Assembly (NCBI RefSeq): GCF_033807715.1
Contig: NC_084601.1
Coordinates: 713,001 to 777,000 of the forward strand
Source: Cololabis saira
Lineage: Eukaryota; Chordata; Actinopteri; Beloniformes; Belonidae
Length of the DNA: 64,000 bases
Reading direction: 5' to 3'
The position numbers were made by a program, and so were the translations under genes. The first letter of the stretch is position 1. Each line of letters begins with the position of its first letter. Positions 53,570 through 64,000 of the stretch are shown here, piece after piece. The notes below the pieces were generated by a model that was not told the origin of the DNA, searched no databases, and saw nothing but the letters and a program-made list of their open reading frames with translations.

Positions 53570-55294
53570 AGTGACTCTGAATGTCTGGATCGTTTGTTTG
53601 CCCCAGACAGATTCTGTTTCTGTCTGAGAAACGCAAACAAACCCTCCAAACTTCTGAAGCTGCAATATAGTGATTCATAATGTTTTTTGTATTTTTATCT
53701 TTCGAAAGAGAGCAATATAAAACAGAAATGATCAGACCTGAAGAAGCTTTTCAAGTGACAGCTAAAGCTAAAGACAAAAAATAGTCAAGGTGCCTTCTGT
53801 TTGCACTTTTCTCAAGAAATACAAAATGATGGGAAAAATAGTGAGACTTACTGTGAGTAAAACTATAACACAAATATTACTACAAAAAAAATAGATCTTT
53901 ACACACCGCTCGCATTTAAATGTACTTTTTATTTTCATTTTACCCTGAAAACAGAACTGAGTTTCAATTTATTCATAGTTTGTTCAAACAAAGTCCTGGC
54001 AGTAACACCTAAAACCGAAATTCTCCTGTCATGTATAGTGATGTATGTGAAACTGTTATCCAACAATGTCTCCGATCCAGATCCCTGCAGCTCCATCAGA
54101 GCTGCAGATGTCAGGCATCAGGTTCCTCTCTGCACACCTGAGCCTCATTCTGCAGATTTAGGGCACAGCAGCAGCTTATCATAAATCCTTTATGAGAGCC
54201 AGGATGGAATTGCGGAGGTGTGCTCCGCAATCTGAATAGTGCTGATTAGTTCCTGGAGGAAATTATTTTAAGCATCCTGTCTCTGCTCATCTTCCCCTGA
54301 GTGAGAAGAAGTGGGGGGATTCATGTTTGCTTTTGGTTGAGAGGAAACACCATGAAGTCCGAATTTAGACGAAAGGGAAGCCGCAGTTTGTTCTCCAGTT
54401 TCTTCATCCACATACAATAACCTAATAATCATGATCGAGGGAAACAGGAAGGTTTTTGTCAAATCTCTGAATGTGGGCACGTTTTTAAAATAAATAAACT
54501 TTATGTAAAAGCTGTTATAGGATCATATTTAGCAGAAACCGGAAATATGCATCTCAGTCAGTGTGACAGGAGCCAACAACAGCTCACAGGGTTTTTAGTG
54601 TCTCTTCCAAAGGGGGAACTGAGCCTGCTGGTGCTGCAGAATAATCAAATATAATCCACGAGACAGCAGCACAAAGAGGCTGAGCAGAGAGCAAAAACAG
54701 GCAAAAGAAAGAAGGTGGCAAAGGACTGAGGACAGGGAGTCCTCAGAAAAAGCCAGCAGACGTTTATTGATCTTCTGTAACAAAGAAAAGATCACTGCAC
54801 CAAGGCTGAAACCGAGGCCCAAAGGTTACTTGATTATATTAATGAATAAAAACAGTAAAGATTTTTTTTAAATTAAGAAAAAAAAAAGGTTTTTAAATAT
54901 TAATTTTTGGTTGGTAAAGAAAAATAAACCAGATTAAATACAAAACAACATCCAAGGACGCAAAAACAGAGAAGATTGATCAGTTAGAGGAAGGGGGAAA
55001 AAAAAAAACATTTCTTCTACAGCTCAAATATAAATATTTCTTTAAAAATGTGTTTACCTCAGCTAAATATTTTTACACATCTGATTTCTGACAAAAACAG
55101 TAATTCAAGATCATATTGAAGAATACAATGTTTCACATGTTCATAATGACATGACCATGGGGTGGACCTTGCATTAGCATGAACTCTGTTGCAGTGATGA
55201 CACCGCTGGGCACGGTAAATGAAGAGGACTGTTATCTTAGACTGATCTGTAAAGTCAAATAAAACAGACTGATTAAAAAACTAGTTCCAGTGCT
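53014..55294. other. No recognised gene; (GT)n at 53511-53566
   Basis: Single-copy-looking AT-rich DNA with one (GT)28 microsatellite. No coding or repeat signature that I can name elsewhere. Confidence 0.5.
53511..53566. repeat. (GT)n microsatellite
   Basis: About 28 GT units without interruption. Confidence 0.95.
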
Positions 55295-55824
55295 GAGTAC
55301 GGAAGAGTATTAGGGCCAGGAAGGAGAAAAATAAAAAATAATATTTTAGAGGAGGAAGATTTTTTTTTTCATTGTGCACTTTGAGAAAAAAGTCGAAATG
55401 TCGAGATTAATGTTGAAATACAATTTCAAGAATAAAGTCAAAATTTCGTGAATAAAGTCGAAATTTAGCCTTTTTTCTCAACATTTCAACTTTATTTATG
55501 AAATTTTGACTTTTTTCTCAACATTGACTTTTTTCTCAAAGTTGTACTTCAACATTAATCTCGACATTTCGACTTCTTTCTAAACATTTTCACTTTTTTC
55601 TCGAAATTGTACTTCAACTTTATTCTCAACATTTCGACTTTTTTCTCAAAATTGTACTTCAACTTTATTCTCAACATTTCGACTTTTTTTAAATATTAAA
55701 AATATTTAAAAAAAAAATATTAAAAAATATTAAAATATTTTTTTTATTTTTCTCCTGCCTGGCCCTAATACTAAAATATTATTTTTATTTTTCTCCTGAC
55801 TGGCCCTAAAACTCTTCCGTACTC
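55295..55824. mobile_element. Long inverted-repeat (foldback/MITE-like) element
   Basis: The left end GAGTACGGAAGAGTATTAGG and the reverse complement of the right end GAGTACGGAAGAGTTTTAGG differ at one base. Pairing continues through GGGCCAG, GGAGAAAAATAAAAA and AATAATATTTTAG. The interior is made of diverged CGACTTTTTTCTCAA / TTGTACTTCAACTTTATTCT units and their complements. Confidence 0.8.
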
Positions 55825-56763
55825 TAAGCGGTTAGCTATTTTCTTTTAAGCATTGTGCTGTGCAGCGTGCACGTAGCAGCGTGCACGTAGCAGACATGTA
55901 TAAGCTACGTGGACTCAGCAGAGAAGAGAAGACTAACCCGTACATGTGTCAGTGTAAACCACAAGAAGGAAAGCAAGGGGAAGAGAATGTTTTTGGGAGA
56001 TAACTGACTGCAACCTGCTAACAAGGTACACTAACTGACAGAAGTAGAAAAGTCACAGCTTAGAGAGTTATTTGAGGCTCCTTTTGTATTGGTGGATCCA
56101 GGAAATGTTCAGATTTTGCTGAAAGAGAAGGTCCAATGTTGACTCTGGCTCTAAGGGAGCTGGGGTCTGTTTCATAAAGCGCGTTATGTTGAAACTGAGT
56201 AACCCTGAATTGGGGGAAAATCTGGGTTTTCTGTTCCAGAAAGTGAAGTTAGTCTTCCTCGAGTCTGTTGCCATGGTAACAGACTGTAAAATGATCCTCT
56301 TCCCTGGCAGGTTCACCATAAAGAAACCCAGAGTTTCTTCCCATCTCTTCCAGCCTGAAGCAATGTTTAGGAGATGGGTTGTCACAGCAGCATAATCCCA
56401 GAGATGGAGAAGGTGAATAAATACACAATGATTTACATAGAGTGAAGTTTTTTTCAGAACTCGAACAGAAGTGTTATCATTTCCTTATCAATACCTCAAA
56501 TGGTACCGTTTTGCAGTCACTCGGATTCTCCAGTCCTACTTCTCCACCATGGCGCACCATAGACGTGAGATGACGTGACAGCACGGTTTGTACTTTGCGC
56601 TGCAATACTTTTTATATTTCTTTTGTACATGGGACCTTTTTTTATAACGTTGGCAACACAGTGGGACACAGTCTAGCGTTGGTAGATGTCTACTCACCAT
56701 CCTCTTTCTGTGAAAGATGTATCGTTTTAAACATGTATCGTTTTAGTCAATACATGTATATAC
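55825..56763. other. Possible DNA-element fragment, otherwise unremarkable
   Basis: GGGTCTGTTTCATAAAGCGC at 56161 resembles a teleost MITE terminus, but no matching end was found. AGCAGCGTGCACGT is duplicated near 55875. No gene recognised. Confidence 0.35.
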
Positions 56764-57182
56764 TAGGGGTGGGCAAAAATATCGATATGGCATTATATTG
56801 CGTATTTGCCGGCCGATTAAATATCGATATTCAAAATTTGAATATTTAAAAAAAATAAAAAAATAAATCATGTTTAAATTCAATACGGCTTTATTGTATA
56901 CATGTGCTTAAATCATATTGTTAATGTTAATTTCATATTATGTAAATTATATGAAAAACATATGCAAATATGTTGTAACTTCAGCTTTTATAGTTACAAT
57001 AAAATGGCATAAATAATTTGAATTACATTGTTTTCACTCAGTTTGTCCCATGAATTATCACTATAATCTGATGTATGGGCAAATCGGATTTTAAGATGCA
57101 TAATACCTTTTATAGTTTTCAGCGAACTATGTATAAGATCGCAATATATCGCAAAATTTGGATATCGCAATACTGTATTGCA
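56764..57182. mobile_element. hAT-type MITE fragment (TAGGGGTGGGC end)
   Basis: TAGGGGTGGGCAAAAATATC with ATCGATAT repeats at the left, and GCAATATATCGCA / ATATCGCAATACTG near 57145-57180 at the right, match the layout of a common vertebrate hAT-type non-autonomous element. The right terminus is not preserved. Confidence 0.55.
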
Positions 57183-57306
57183 GTGTTTCCCAACCCTGGT
57201 CCTAGAGGCCACACTGTCCTGCACGTTTTAGATGTTGCCCTGCTTCACTACACCGTCATAAAAGTACGAGTGTCATCAACAGAGTTGTGCAGACCTTGAT
57301 GACCAG
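57183..57306 (+). mobile_element. MITE fragment (same family as 21535)
   Basis: CAGTGTTTCCCAACCCTGGT, CCTGCACGTTTTAGATG and the closing GACCTTGATGACCAG identify the family. The Harbinger-like element follows immediately. Confidence 0.6.
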
Positions 57307-58555
57307 GGGCCTCATTTAAAATGGACTGCGTAGGAGTCATACTAAAAGTGCACGTACGCTCAAAAGCCGAAAATGCCGGGCGCAAAAAAAAATCCGGATC
57401 AATAAAACCATGTGCACGCAGATTTGCACGCAACGTTCCTTTATGAATCACAGACCTGCGCAGCTGAATCCGCCTCTAATCCCGCCCTCTACACGCCCAT
57501 AAATGCATATGGATGAGCCTACTGAGCATGCGCAGTGGCTTCCTCCAGCCTGTTTGGCGTCAGAATGAATTAGAAGTAGCAGCCACCGTGACACTGACTT
57601 TCACGGAGACAGAGATGTTGTAGATGATGTGGAGGACAGAAAAACCACATTATTTGGTGGTCACAGTAAAAGTTAGAATAACTATATAAATAGTATACAA
57701 TAAAATAAAGCGAGTGAGTGGCAGCACGCCGTTGCTGCGCTAAATGCCGTGAGTGCCCCGGCGCAACAGGGACACACGTCCCCCCGTCTTTTCAAAATCA
57801 TGTTTTTTTTTTCCCCTTACTTTTTACAGTTTAAAAACTAACGGTAGGCTCAGCCTTAAATTGCAAATTATCAAGACACTGTATGAAAGCGATACGAAAA
57901 CGGCCCCGCAGCCCTGCTTCACCCCCCGCTCCCCCTCCTCCTCCCTCCCCTCAGAGCTGCTCAGGGCGGGTTTATGGTTCTGCGTCACCAACGCAGAGCC
58001 TACGGCGTAGGTGCGCGTCGCCGCGTACCCTACGCCGTAGGCTCTGCGTCGTTTTAACGCGGGACCCTAATTAGGCACCATACACCTGCACGTAAAGGTT
58101 TCACGCGCGCGTAAAACTCATATATATGAAAAAAAATCTGAGTCCCTTTAGGGGCTCCGTGGGGCTCCCTAAACACCCCTCATTTGTTCTGTCCTAAAGC
58201 GGGTGAAGAAGAGGCTGCAGCTCCAGCAGCACCTGACTGACTGAGCTTCACACAGAGGAACACGATCAGCGCTATTTTATCTTATTATTTTATTATTTTA
58301 AGTCTGTTGTAATGTGTGATGACATTATTAAGAGTAGCCTATGACATGAATCTGGCTTCATTTCACCACCTCAATCCCTGCGTCGCCAGTTCCCCGTGTC
58401 TTAAGTAAATTCTTACGGGAGGGTCCAGGTTGCCGTAAAGATAAGCAGATTTTTCGGTTAGTTTTTTCTTTTTAGATCCGAGGATTTGCGTAGATGGCGG
58501 CTTCCGCAACTTTCAGGCGCTTTTTCTGCGCAAGCAAGCTTTATAGATGAGGCCC
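57307..58555. mobile_element. PIF/Harbinger-like non-autonomous element, CAG TSD
   Basis: The ends GGGCCTCATTTAAAA and (reverse complement of the right end) GGGCCTCATCTATAAA form a TIR, and CAG flanks both sides (57304-57306 and 58556-58558). No transposase is recognisable. It contains a perfect 21-bp inverted repeat at 57991-58011 and 58029-58049. Confidence 0.78.
57991..58049. repeat. Perfect 21-bp inverted repeat with 17-bp loop
   Basis: ACGCAGAGCCTACGGCGTAGG and its exact complement, written here in two parts as CCTACGCCGTAG and GCTCTGCGT, enclose 17 bases. The TACGCCGTAG core also forms the minisatellite at 61050. Confidence 0.85.
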
Positions 58556-59107
58556 CAGCCCCCCTAAACGTGCCCCAAAAGTCACCAAATTTTGCACACA
58601 AGCCAGGCCTGGCGAAAAATGTGATACTTAATGGTTTGCATTAATGAGCGTGGCAAAATGGCTCAACAGTGCCCCCTAGAAAACTTGCCTCAAGCACCAC
58701 AATACGGTTTGACGTACATGCACGGAAATCGTTACACACCTGTATCATGTCGCAACTTAAAGAAAAGTCTCTTGGCGCAATTTATGCCATTACTTCGGCC
58801 GCTTCTTCGCCCAAACCGTAACGTGCACCCAGGTGAGTTATACATCAAAATGTGCGCCTCGATCCTGCGACGATGCGCATTACTTTTCTCAGTCAAAAGC
58901 GTTACCTGATGCTAGACGCCAAAAAGCGCGCCCCCCCTTCATGTGATTGGTCCATATTTGATAGTTCCTACTTTCTGCCATAACTTTTGAATGGTTTGAC
59001 ATAGAGAGTCGTGGGTGGTGTCATTGGACTCTGTTTTGAGTCCTTGACCTTAATTGGTGCAAATTGCACACGCGAGGGCCCGTTCACCGCTGCTTGCAGC
59101 TTTAATT
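58556..59107 (+). repeat. GGGCCC-family repeat, copy D
   Basis: It starts at CCCCCCTAAACGTGCC next to the Harbinger-like element. It has a single ~120-bp unit (58970-59060) and the terminal CGCGAGGGCCCGTTCACCGC with TGCTTGCAGC. Confidence 0.85.
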
Positions 59108-61049
59108 TTGTTTGTGTTTGCACCTATAGAATATTTGTTTTGTGTCTAAAGAATGTTAATTTATGTTCACATTGTTTGTATAAATCGTTTTTTTTTTTCA
59201 TCAATTCTGTTTCTTGACCATTTAACAGTTTGGTCTTTCATTTTCAGCTGCAGAAACAATAGGCTTAGCAAATGGAAGTAGATGGACCATAAAATGTTGT
59301 CACATTTCACAAACGTAGCAGGTGTTTGTGATAAAAATTGTGATGTGAGTAGTGGGGGGCCTCTGCCCCTGTACAGCTCTATATCTAGAAACGCCCCTGC
59401 TTAACATTAATAAATGAGCTAATGGCATACAGCTATTGAATTAACCCAAATCTTTGTGGTCACTCTCTTCAGTTGATAATGAAATTGGTAAGTTGCTTAT
59501 TTAGAGCAACTCTAACATCAAGCATCTGTTAAGGCAACCAACAAAAGGTGACATTGTTAAAAAAGTAGAATTGTTTTCTAATCCTAACCACGTAATTTCA
59601 CTCAACAGGAGGTGGGTTTTAGAAATGTGTTGTTGTTTCATGGTTGGAAGTGCTGCAGATCAAATAAAGGAACACCACTCTCTGTATCCCTCATCCATGC
59701 GAGGGCTGTGTGGCTTTCTAAGGAAAACACTTGAAAATGACATTTTCTAGAGTAGAAACCCTCAAAAAACACTCATACATGACTGTTGGAACGGATGTCT
59801 GTTGTTAAAGGCCAGATTTAAGGATGCATTTTGGTTATTGGTTACTTTTAAAGCATGATCTTTGGTGCTATATAATGTGAAACAATCTTACCTTTTCAAA
59901 TTACTTCATATTTTATCAAAAATGAAAAAAAAGGGTGGAGTCATTCTAGTTCAGGCTAATGTTGATTTTGGTGTGAGGATCTACATTGTGAAACGTTGAC
60001 CACAAGACCATATCCAAACCAATAAAGTGATTTCATAATATCAGCTGGCCAGTGCTGGTCAGGAAAAGGGCCTGGGTGTTCTACAGCAGGAACACACCGG
60101 CCCACCTCTCTGGTACGTGAAGCTGCTGGTTCTGGTTCTGCTACAGCACTGAGTGGGTGTGTGTGGAAATGACAGCTGACACTGAGGAAGACTCTATATT
60201 TAGTCTCAGTTGCTGGAGGTTAAAGTCTAGAATACCAATTTCTGATGGCCCCTGCGTACTAGTTACAGTTACATGATTGTGGATGTTATTATCATCTACA
60301 AACGGAAGACACTTTGTGAGGTAAAAAGGGTACAGAGTAAAGAAGAGTCAAAGCTTACCAAAAGTTATGAAGTGGTACCATGTAGTGAAATAGAGGCGTA
60401 AGAGTTGAGCTGACGGTTGGTTAAAAGGAACCCTGGCTATTAAGACATGTAGGTCTTAAAAGATAAATGTTGGTATCAATTATAACAATTTGATATAAAA
60501 AACCTTTTTGATGTCTTCGTTTTTATAATATTTGAAAATATAATTTAACTCGTAGGTCGCCATTGTTGTTTACACCACAATGGATTATGGGCAGTGACGT
60601 CAGACCGTGTCACCTGCTAGCCCTATACACTGTTTTGACACCCAGAAACAGATGAAGTACAACAAAGTACAGCACCATAAAGCATGAACTATAAAAACAC
60701 CATAAAACTCAGATAGACTAACAGACCACACGTTTCAACTAGCAGATAGCCGATGCTACAATAAAAACCCCAGCCAGATCTGGCGTCATTAAATTAAATA
60801 AAGATGTTCTTGCCTATTTGACGCGAAGTTTGCGCCTCCCGTTTCGTCAAACTCCCGGGCCAGTCCCCTCAGCCTCTGGTCTGTCATCAAACGGTGGACC
60901 CAGCACCGAGGCCAGTTTTAGGGGGGGGCAGGGGTGGGCTATGCCCACCCAAACGTGCATCCTGCCCACCGGCGTCTCCATCCCGGCGAGAGTGGAGGGA
61001 GGAGAGCGGAGAGCGGGTGGCGGTGCGCTTCAGGCTCTAGAGCCACGGC
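59108..61049. other. No recognised gene
   Basis: Non-coding by inspection. 60920-61010 is GC-rich (GGGCTATGCCCACCCAAACG) and may be a repeat fragment. Confidence 0.4.
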
Positions 61050-61133
61050 TACGCCGTCTACGCCGTATCCTACGCCGTCTACGCCGTAGCCTACGCCGTC
61101 TACGCCGTAGCCTACGCCGTCTACGCCGTAGCC
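61050..61133. repeat. 21-bp minisatellite, four units
   Basis: The unit TACGCCGTCTACGCCGTAGC plus one base is repeated four times with one variant (ATCC in the first). It contains TACGCCGTAG, as in 57991-58049. Confidence 0.9.
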
Positions 61134-61725
61134 TAATGCACTGGTAAGATGCGCACGACTTTGATCATTTTTGTAGATCTCCCGTGCATCACAGCACACG
61201 AGAACTTTATCCAGTTTGCCTCAACCAAGACGTCTTATGGGCTCCCTCGTCAGCCTCCACGGCCGGGAGAGTGCTGCTGATCTATGTTTTAGATACCTGT
61301 CCCAGTTAAACTAACGCGGCCTATCTTCCCAGAGCCACCGAACTACGTCATCGCCCCCAGAATGCATTGCACAGGTAAAACATGGCGCCTCCCGCAGGTC
61401 AAAATATGTGATAAACATTGTAGATTTTTAAAGCAATTAGATTATTTTATGTGTTTCTAACAACATATTTTAGTATAAGAGAACAATTGTGGCTAATTAG
61501 GGACTACAAGTCTTAATAACCAGGGTTCCTTTTAAGTCTTTCAGCAGGTTAAATACAAACAACTGGAAGAACTGATATTGTCTTTCTGCCCAGTTCAAAT
61601 TGACTCCTTGACTCTCTTTGGGCTCTGTTGGTGGGTTTGCATGGGGCTCCGCAACATTACGCATCTCTCCAGTGGCCCACAAGTGAGTGTGGATTGTACA
61701 GTTTTAAACATCAAGTGAAAAGCAG
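61134..61725. other. No recognised feature
   Basis: Nothing classifiable. Confidence 0.45.
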
Positions 61726-62063
61726 TGACTGCGTTTCCATGCATCAATAACCCTTTTAAAACCCGAATATTGGCAATAACCCCAATTTGCATGCCCATGT
61801 AAACACCAATAACCCCTTTGAATAACCCGAATTTGCTCATATTCGGGTTTTTAAAAACCCGAATATGAGCCCTGGGTTACTCCTTTTAAAACCCGAATAT
61901 TTGGTCATGTAAACGCCAAACGGAATATCCCCATCAAACAGAACATGAATTTGTTTTCTGAGCATGCTCTGTTCACAAGGAATCCTGGTCTTTTGAGTCC
62001 AGGAAGTTCTTATAAACACGGAGAAACCAAGACCAGGAGGAGACTAATCACTTCATAAATGTA

Positions 62064-62186
62064 ATGAAGGATATGAACATTTCTGCATTTGTAGACGGTA
62101 GAAAGTACCGGGATAGCCAGATTTACAAGAAGGTGAGCGAAAAGTTGCGCGAAGCAGCATTTGTTTCAGTAACCGGAATATTAGCA
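62064..62186 (+). pseudogene. Myb/SANT-like ORF fragment of the DNA element
   Basis: The ORF starts MKDMNISAFVDGRKYRDSQ and reads IYKKVSEKLREAAF before the Rex3 insertion point. The W/F-spaced, R/K/E-rich helix pattern with YRDSQIYKKVSEKL is like the N-terminal Myb/SANT-like domain that accompanies PIF/Harbinger transposases and binds DNA. Only the first ~40 residues remain in frame. The region before the insertion has no stop, and the part beyond it (62795-62829) is only the element's end, so the rest of the gene is deleted. The assignment is by pattern and moderately uncertain. Confidence 0.45.
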
Positions 62187-62784
62187 CTCTCACTCACTCA
62201 CTCTTCTTCCGCTTGTCCGTTCCCGGGTCGCGGGGCAGCAGTCTCAACAGGGATGCCCAGACTTCCTTCACCCCAGACACTTCCGCCAGCTCTTCCGGGG
62301 GGAGTCTGAGGCGTTCCCAGGCCAGCCGAGAGACATAGTCTCTCCAGCGTGTCCTGGGTCTTCCCCGGGGTCTCCTCCCGGTGGGACATGCCTGGAACAC
62401 CTCCCTAGGGAGGAGGGACATGCCTGGAACTCCTCCCTAGGGAGGAGGGACATGCCTGGAACAGCTACAGATGCCCAAGCAACCTCAGCTGACTCCTCTC
62501 AATGTGAAGGAGCAGCGGCTCAACTCCGACCTCCTCCCGGGTGACCGAACTCCTCACCCTCACGCTAAGGGAGCGTCCAGCCACCCAGGAAACTCATCTC
62601 GGCCGCTTGTATCCGCGATCTTGTCCTTTCGGTCACTACCCAAAGTTCATGACCATAGGTGAGGGTAGGTGCGTAGATTGACCGGTAAATCGAGAGCTTC
62701 GCCTTTCGACTCAGCTCCTTCTTCACCACGACGGTCTGGTATATCGACCGCATAACTGTGGACGCTGCACCGATCCGTTTGTCA
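62187..62784 (-). mobile_element. Rex3 3' end insertion with 10-bp TSD
   Basis: AATATTAGCA (62177-62186 and 62785-62794) flanks the insert exactly. Read minus, it encodes the Rex3 C-terminus: RIGAASTVMRSIYQTVVVKK, LTYGHELWVVTERTRSRIQA and RPRTRWRDYVSRLAWERLRL, with a short ACTC tail at its left border. Three ~32-bp tandem units (CCTCCCTAGGGAGGAGGGAC) lie at 62395-62465. Confidence 0.93.
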
Positions 62785-62829
62785 AATATTAGCAATAACC
62801 TGAATTTTGACTGCATGTAAACGTAGTCA

Positions 62830-64000
62830 ATGTTTACCCAGAACGGGTCACCAGTCCATTAGAACAAACAACAAATGGACCATACTTTACTTTGTACGGA
62901 CACATACAGTAGATGTTGGGCCAGAAAACTGGCCTCTGATCAGTTTAGAGAACGTATTTAACGTACTTAAAATTTAAGTTGTTTCATCTGCTGCTGCATT
63001 TTCAGCAATATGTGCTGGAAGTTTTTTGTTTTAAATGCAAACAGTCGAGACTGAACCCCAAGTTAAAAGAGCTCTCCACGTCACAGCGTGACTCCTGTCA
63101 GTAGTACACTAATTGTATTGTTAGCTGCTAGTATTGATATTAAGAGGATAATAAATGTGGATAGAAATAGTTCATCAGCTGGGCTGAACACAGAGAAGTG
63201 TTGACGAGTAACTGCTTTATCAAAATCTAAACTCTGTCACAGATGATCCTGGCGCCTCACTAATATAAGGAACGGTTGGCTTCTTCCCTTGTGCCTGTGC
63301 TCTGATGTCAAAACTGTTCAGAGGCAGCAGCAGTGAATCGGAGAGTAACTGAAGCCTGTTATCAGAACCTCTCAGAGAGTTCTTGATCTAATAAAATATC
63401 TTTTCTCTGCAGCAGTGAAACCTTCAGCAAAATGATCCTTTACTGAATACCACTAGCTTCATTCAGCTCCCGAGTGGAAAAACCTGAGAAAGGGAATGTG
63501 ATGGAGAGCTGGAGGAGGATAATGCTGTGAAAAGAGCAGCATGTAAGACAGCTAAGGACAAAGGCATCTTGTCCTCAAGGCTGGGATTGATATCTTGGTC
63601 ATCTTTCCTTTCTGAGTGGCCTCGTTTTGTCAAACAGTTAAAAAACCGACGGCACGGTTCTTTCAGGAGTTTGTGTTGGGTTTTTTTTGTCGTCACAGAA
63701 TATAACTATAAATCAGCGAAGGTCACTCTCGGGCCGCTATATTATCAACCATGTGTGTGTGTCTTTGAGTGCTTTTCATTGCTTTTGGATATATTTAAAA
63801 GATATCTAATTAACAGCTGTGTTTTGAGGAAAGATGCAGCAACATCATAGAGCCTCTGAAAATTTATCTCAATTATATAGAAAAAAAAATAAGTATGATT
63901 GTATTTCCTGTATTTGCATTTCTTATTTCCAGAAAAAAAACTTCAACTTTTACCTTTTTAAAAAACAAAAAAATAACACATTATTCTGGAAGAATGGGTT
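62830..64000. other. No recognised feature
   Basis: AT-rich, apparently non-coding sequence up to the window edge. Confidence 0.45.

Larger units (their letters stand above)
61726..62829. mobile_element. Inverted-repeat DNA element carrying a Rex3 insertion
   Basis: The left end TGACTGCGTTTCCATGCA and the reverse complement of the right end TGACTACGTTTACATGCA differ at two bases. Subterminal AACCCGAATAT motifs recur (61770, 61838, 61892). A short plus ORF from 62064 (AFVDGRKYRDSQIYKKVSEK) resembles the start of a Myb/SANT-like domain found in Harbinger-associated proteins and is cut by the Rex3. A clear TSD was not found. Confidence 0.65.

Noticed and set aside
60818..61147. 109-aa arginine-rich ORF (RLRRSLRRLRR)
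   Set aside because: The repeated peptide is the 21-bp minisatellite read in frame; also open on the minus strand.

Overview
The window reads as a gene-poor stretch of a teleost fish genome built almost entirely from transposable elements nested in one another. The teleost call rests on the repeat families present: Rex3-type and L2-type LINEs, a Rex1/jockey-like LINE, an I/Nimb-like LINE with RNase H, an L1, Tc1-like, hAT and PIF/Harbinger-like DNA elements, two tRNA-derived SINEs, and a Gmr1-type Ty3/Gypsy element. I could not recognise any host protein-coding gene, rRNA, functional tRNA or CRISPR array.

Layout. 1-1417 is the right part of a dispersed repeat whose ends read GGGCCC (family 'GGGCCC', four copies). 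1727-6879 is a nearly intact Ty3/Gypsy retrotransposon: gag with a SCAN-like capsid region and zinc knuckle, protease, then integrase BEFORE reverse transcriptase, RNase H, polypurine tract and a 3' LTR; no 5' LTR is in view. 8190-13812 is a pile-up of L2 fragments with an inserted Rex3 and a perfect 85-bp inverted repeat. 15868-18345 is a 5'-truncated LINE carrying a 95-bp L2 tail with 8-bp target-site duplication (TSD). 19236-21945 holds a tRNA-SINE, an L2/CR1-type LINE tail ending in (GTA)n, and a hAT element inserted in that microsatellite. 25243-29719 is bounded by matching terminal inverted repeats and a TCT duplication and contains several younger insertions including an L2. 31-36 kb holds a Rex3 relic, a CA-linked dispersed repeat and a long L2 with most of ORF2. 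36576-37098 is a tRNA-SINE with a 16-bp TSD. 38231-46090 contains two GGGCCC repeats, a hAT transposase gene missing its 5' part, and an L1 with a very GC-rich 3' segment. 49330-53013 is the RNase H-bearing LINE followed by a complete but dead Tc1-like element. 55.3-62.8 kb is a series of inverted-repeat DNA elements, one of which carries a Rex3 insertion with a 10-bp TSD.

How the parts interact: none forms a host pathway. The LINE insertions give a relative chronology, since each has a host element and several have visible TSDs. The same L2 3' tail (GTATTAGACGCTATATAAAT) recurs at least five times, which makes L2 the most persistent inserter in the window. The most unusual features are the integrase-first Gypsy element with its SCAN-like Gag, the GGGCCC repeat with hairpin ends and internal tandem units, the CA-linked ~500-bp repeat (three copies), and the GC/G-rich L1 3' segment.
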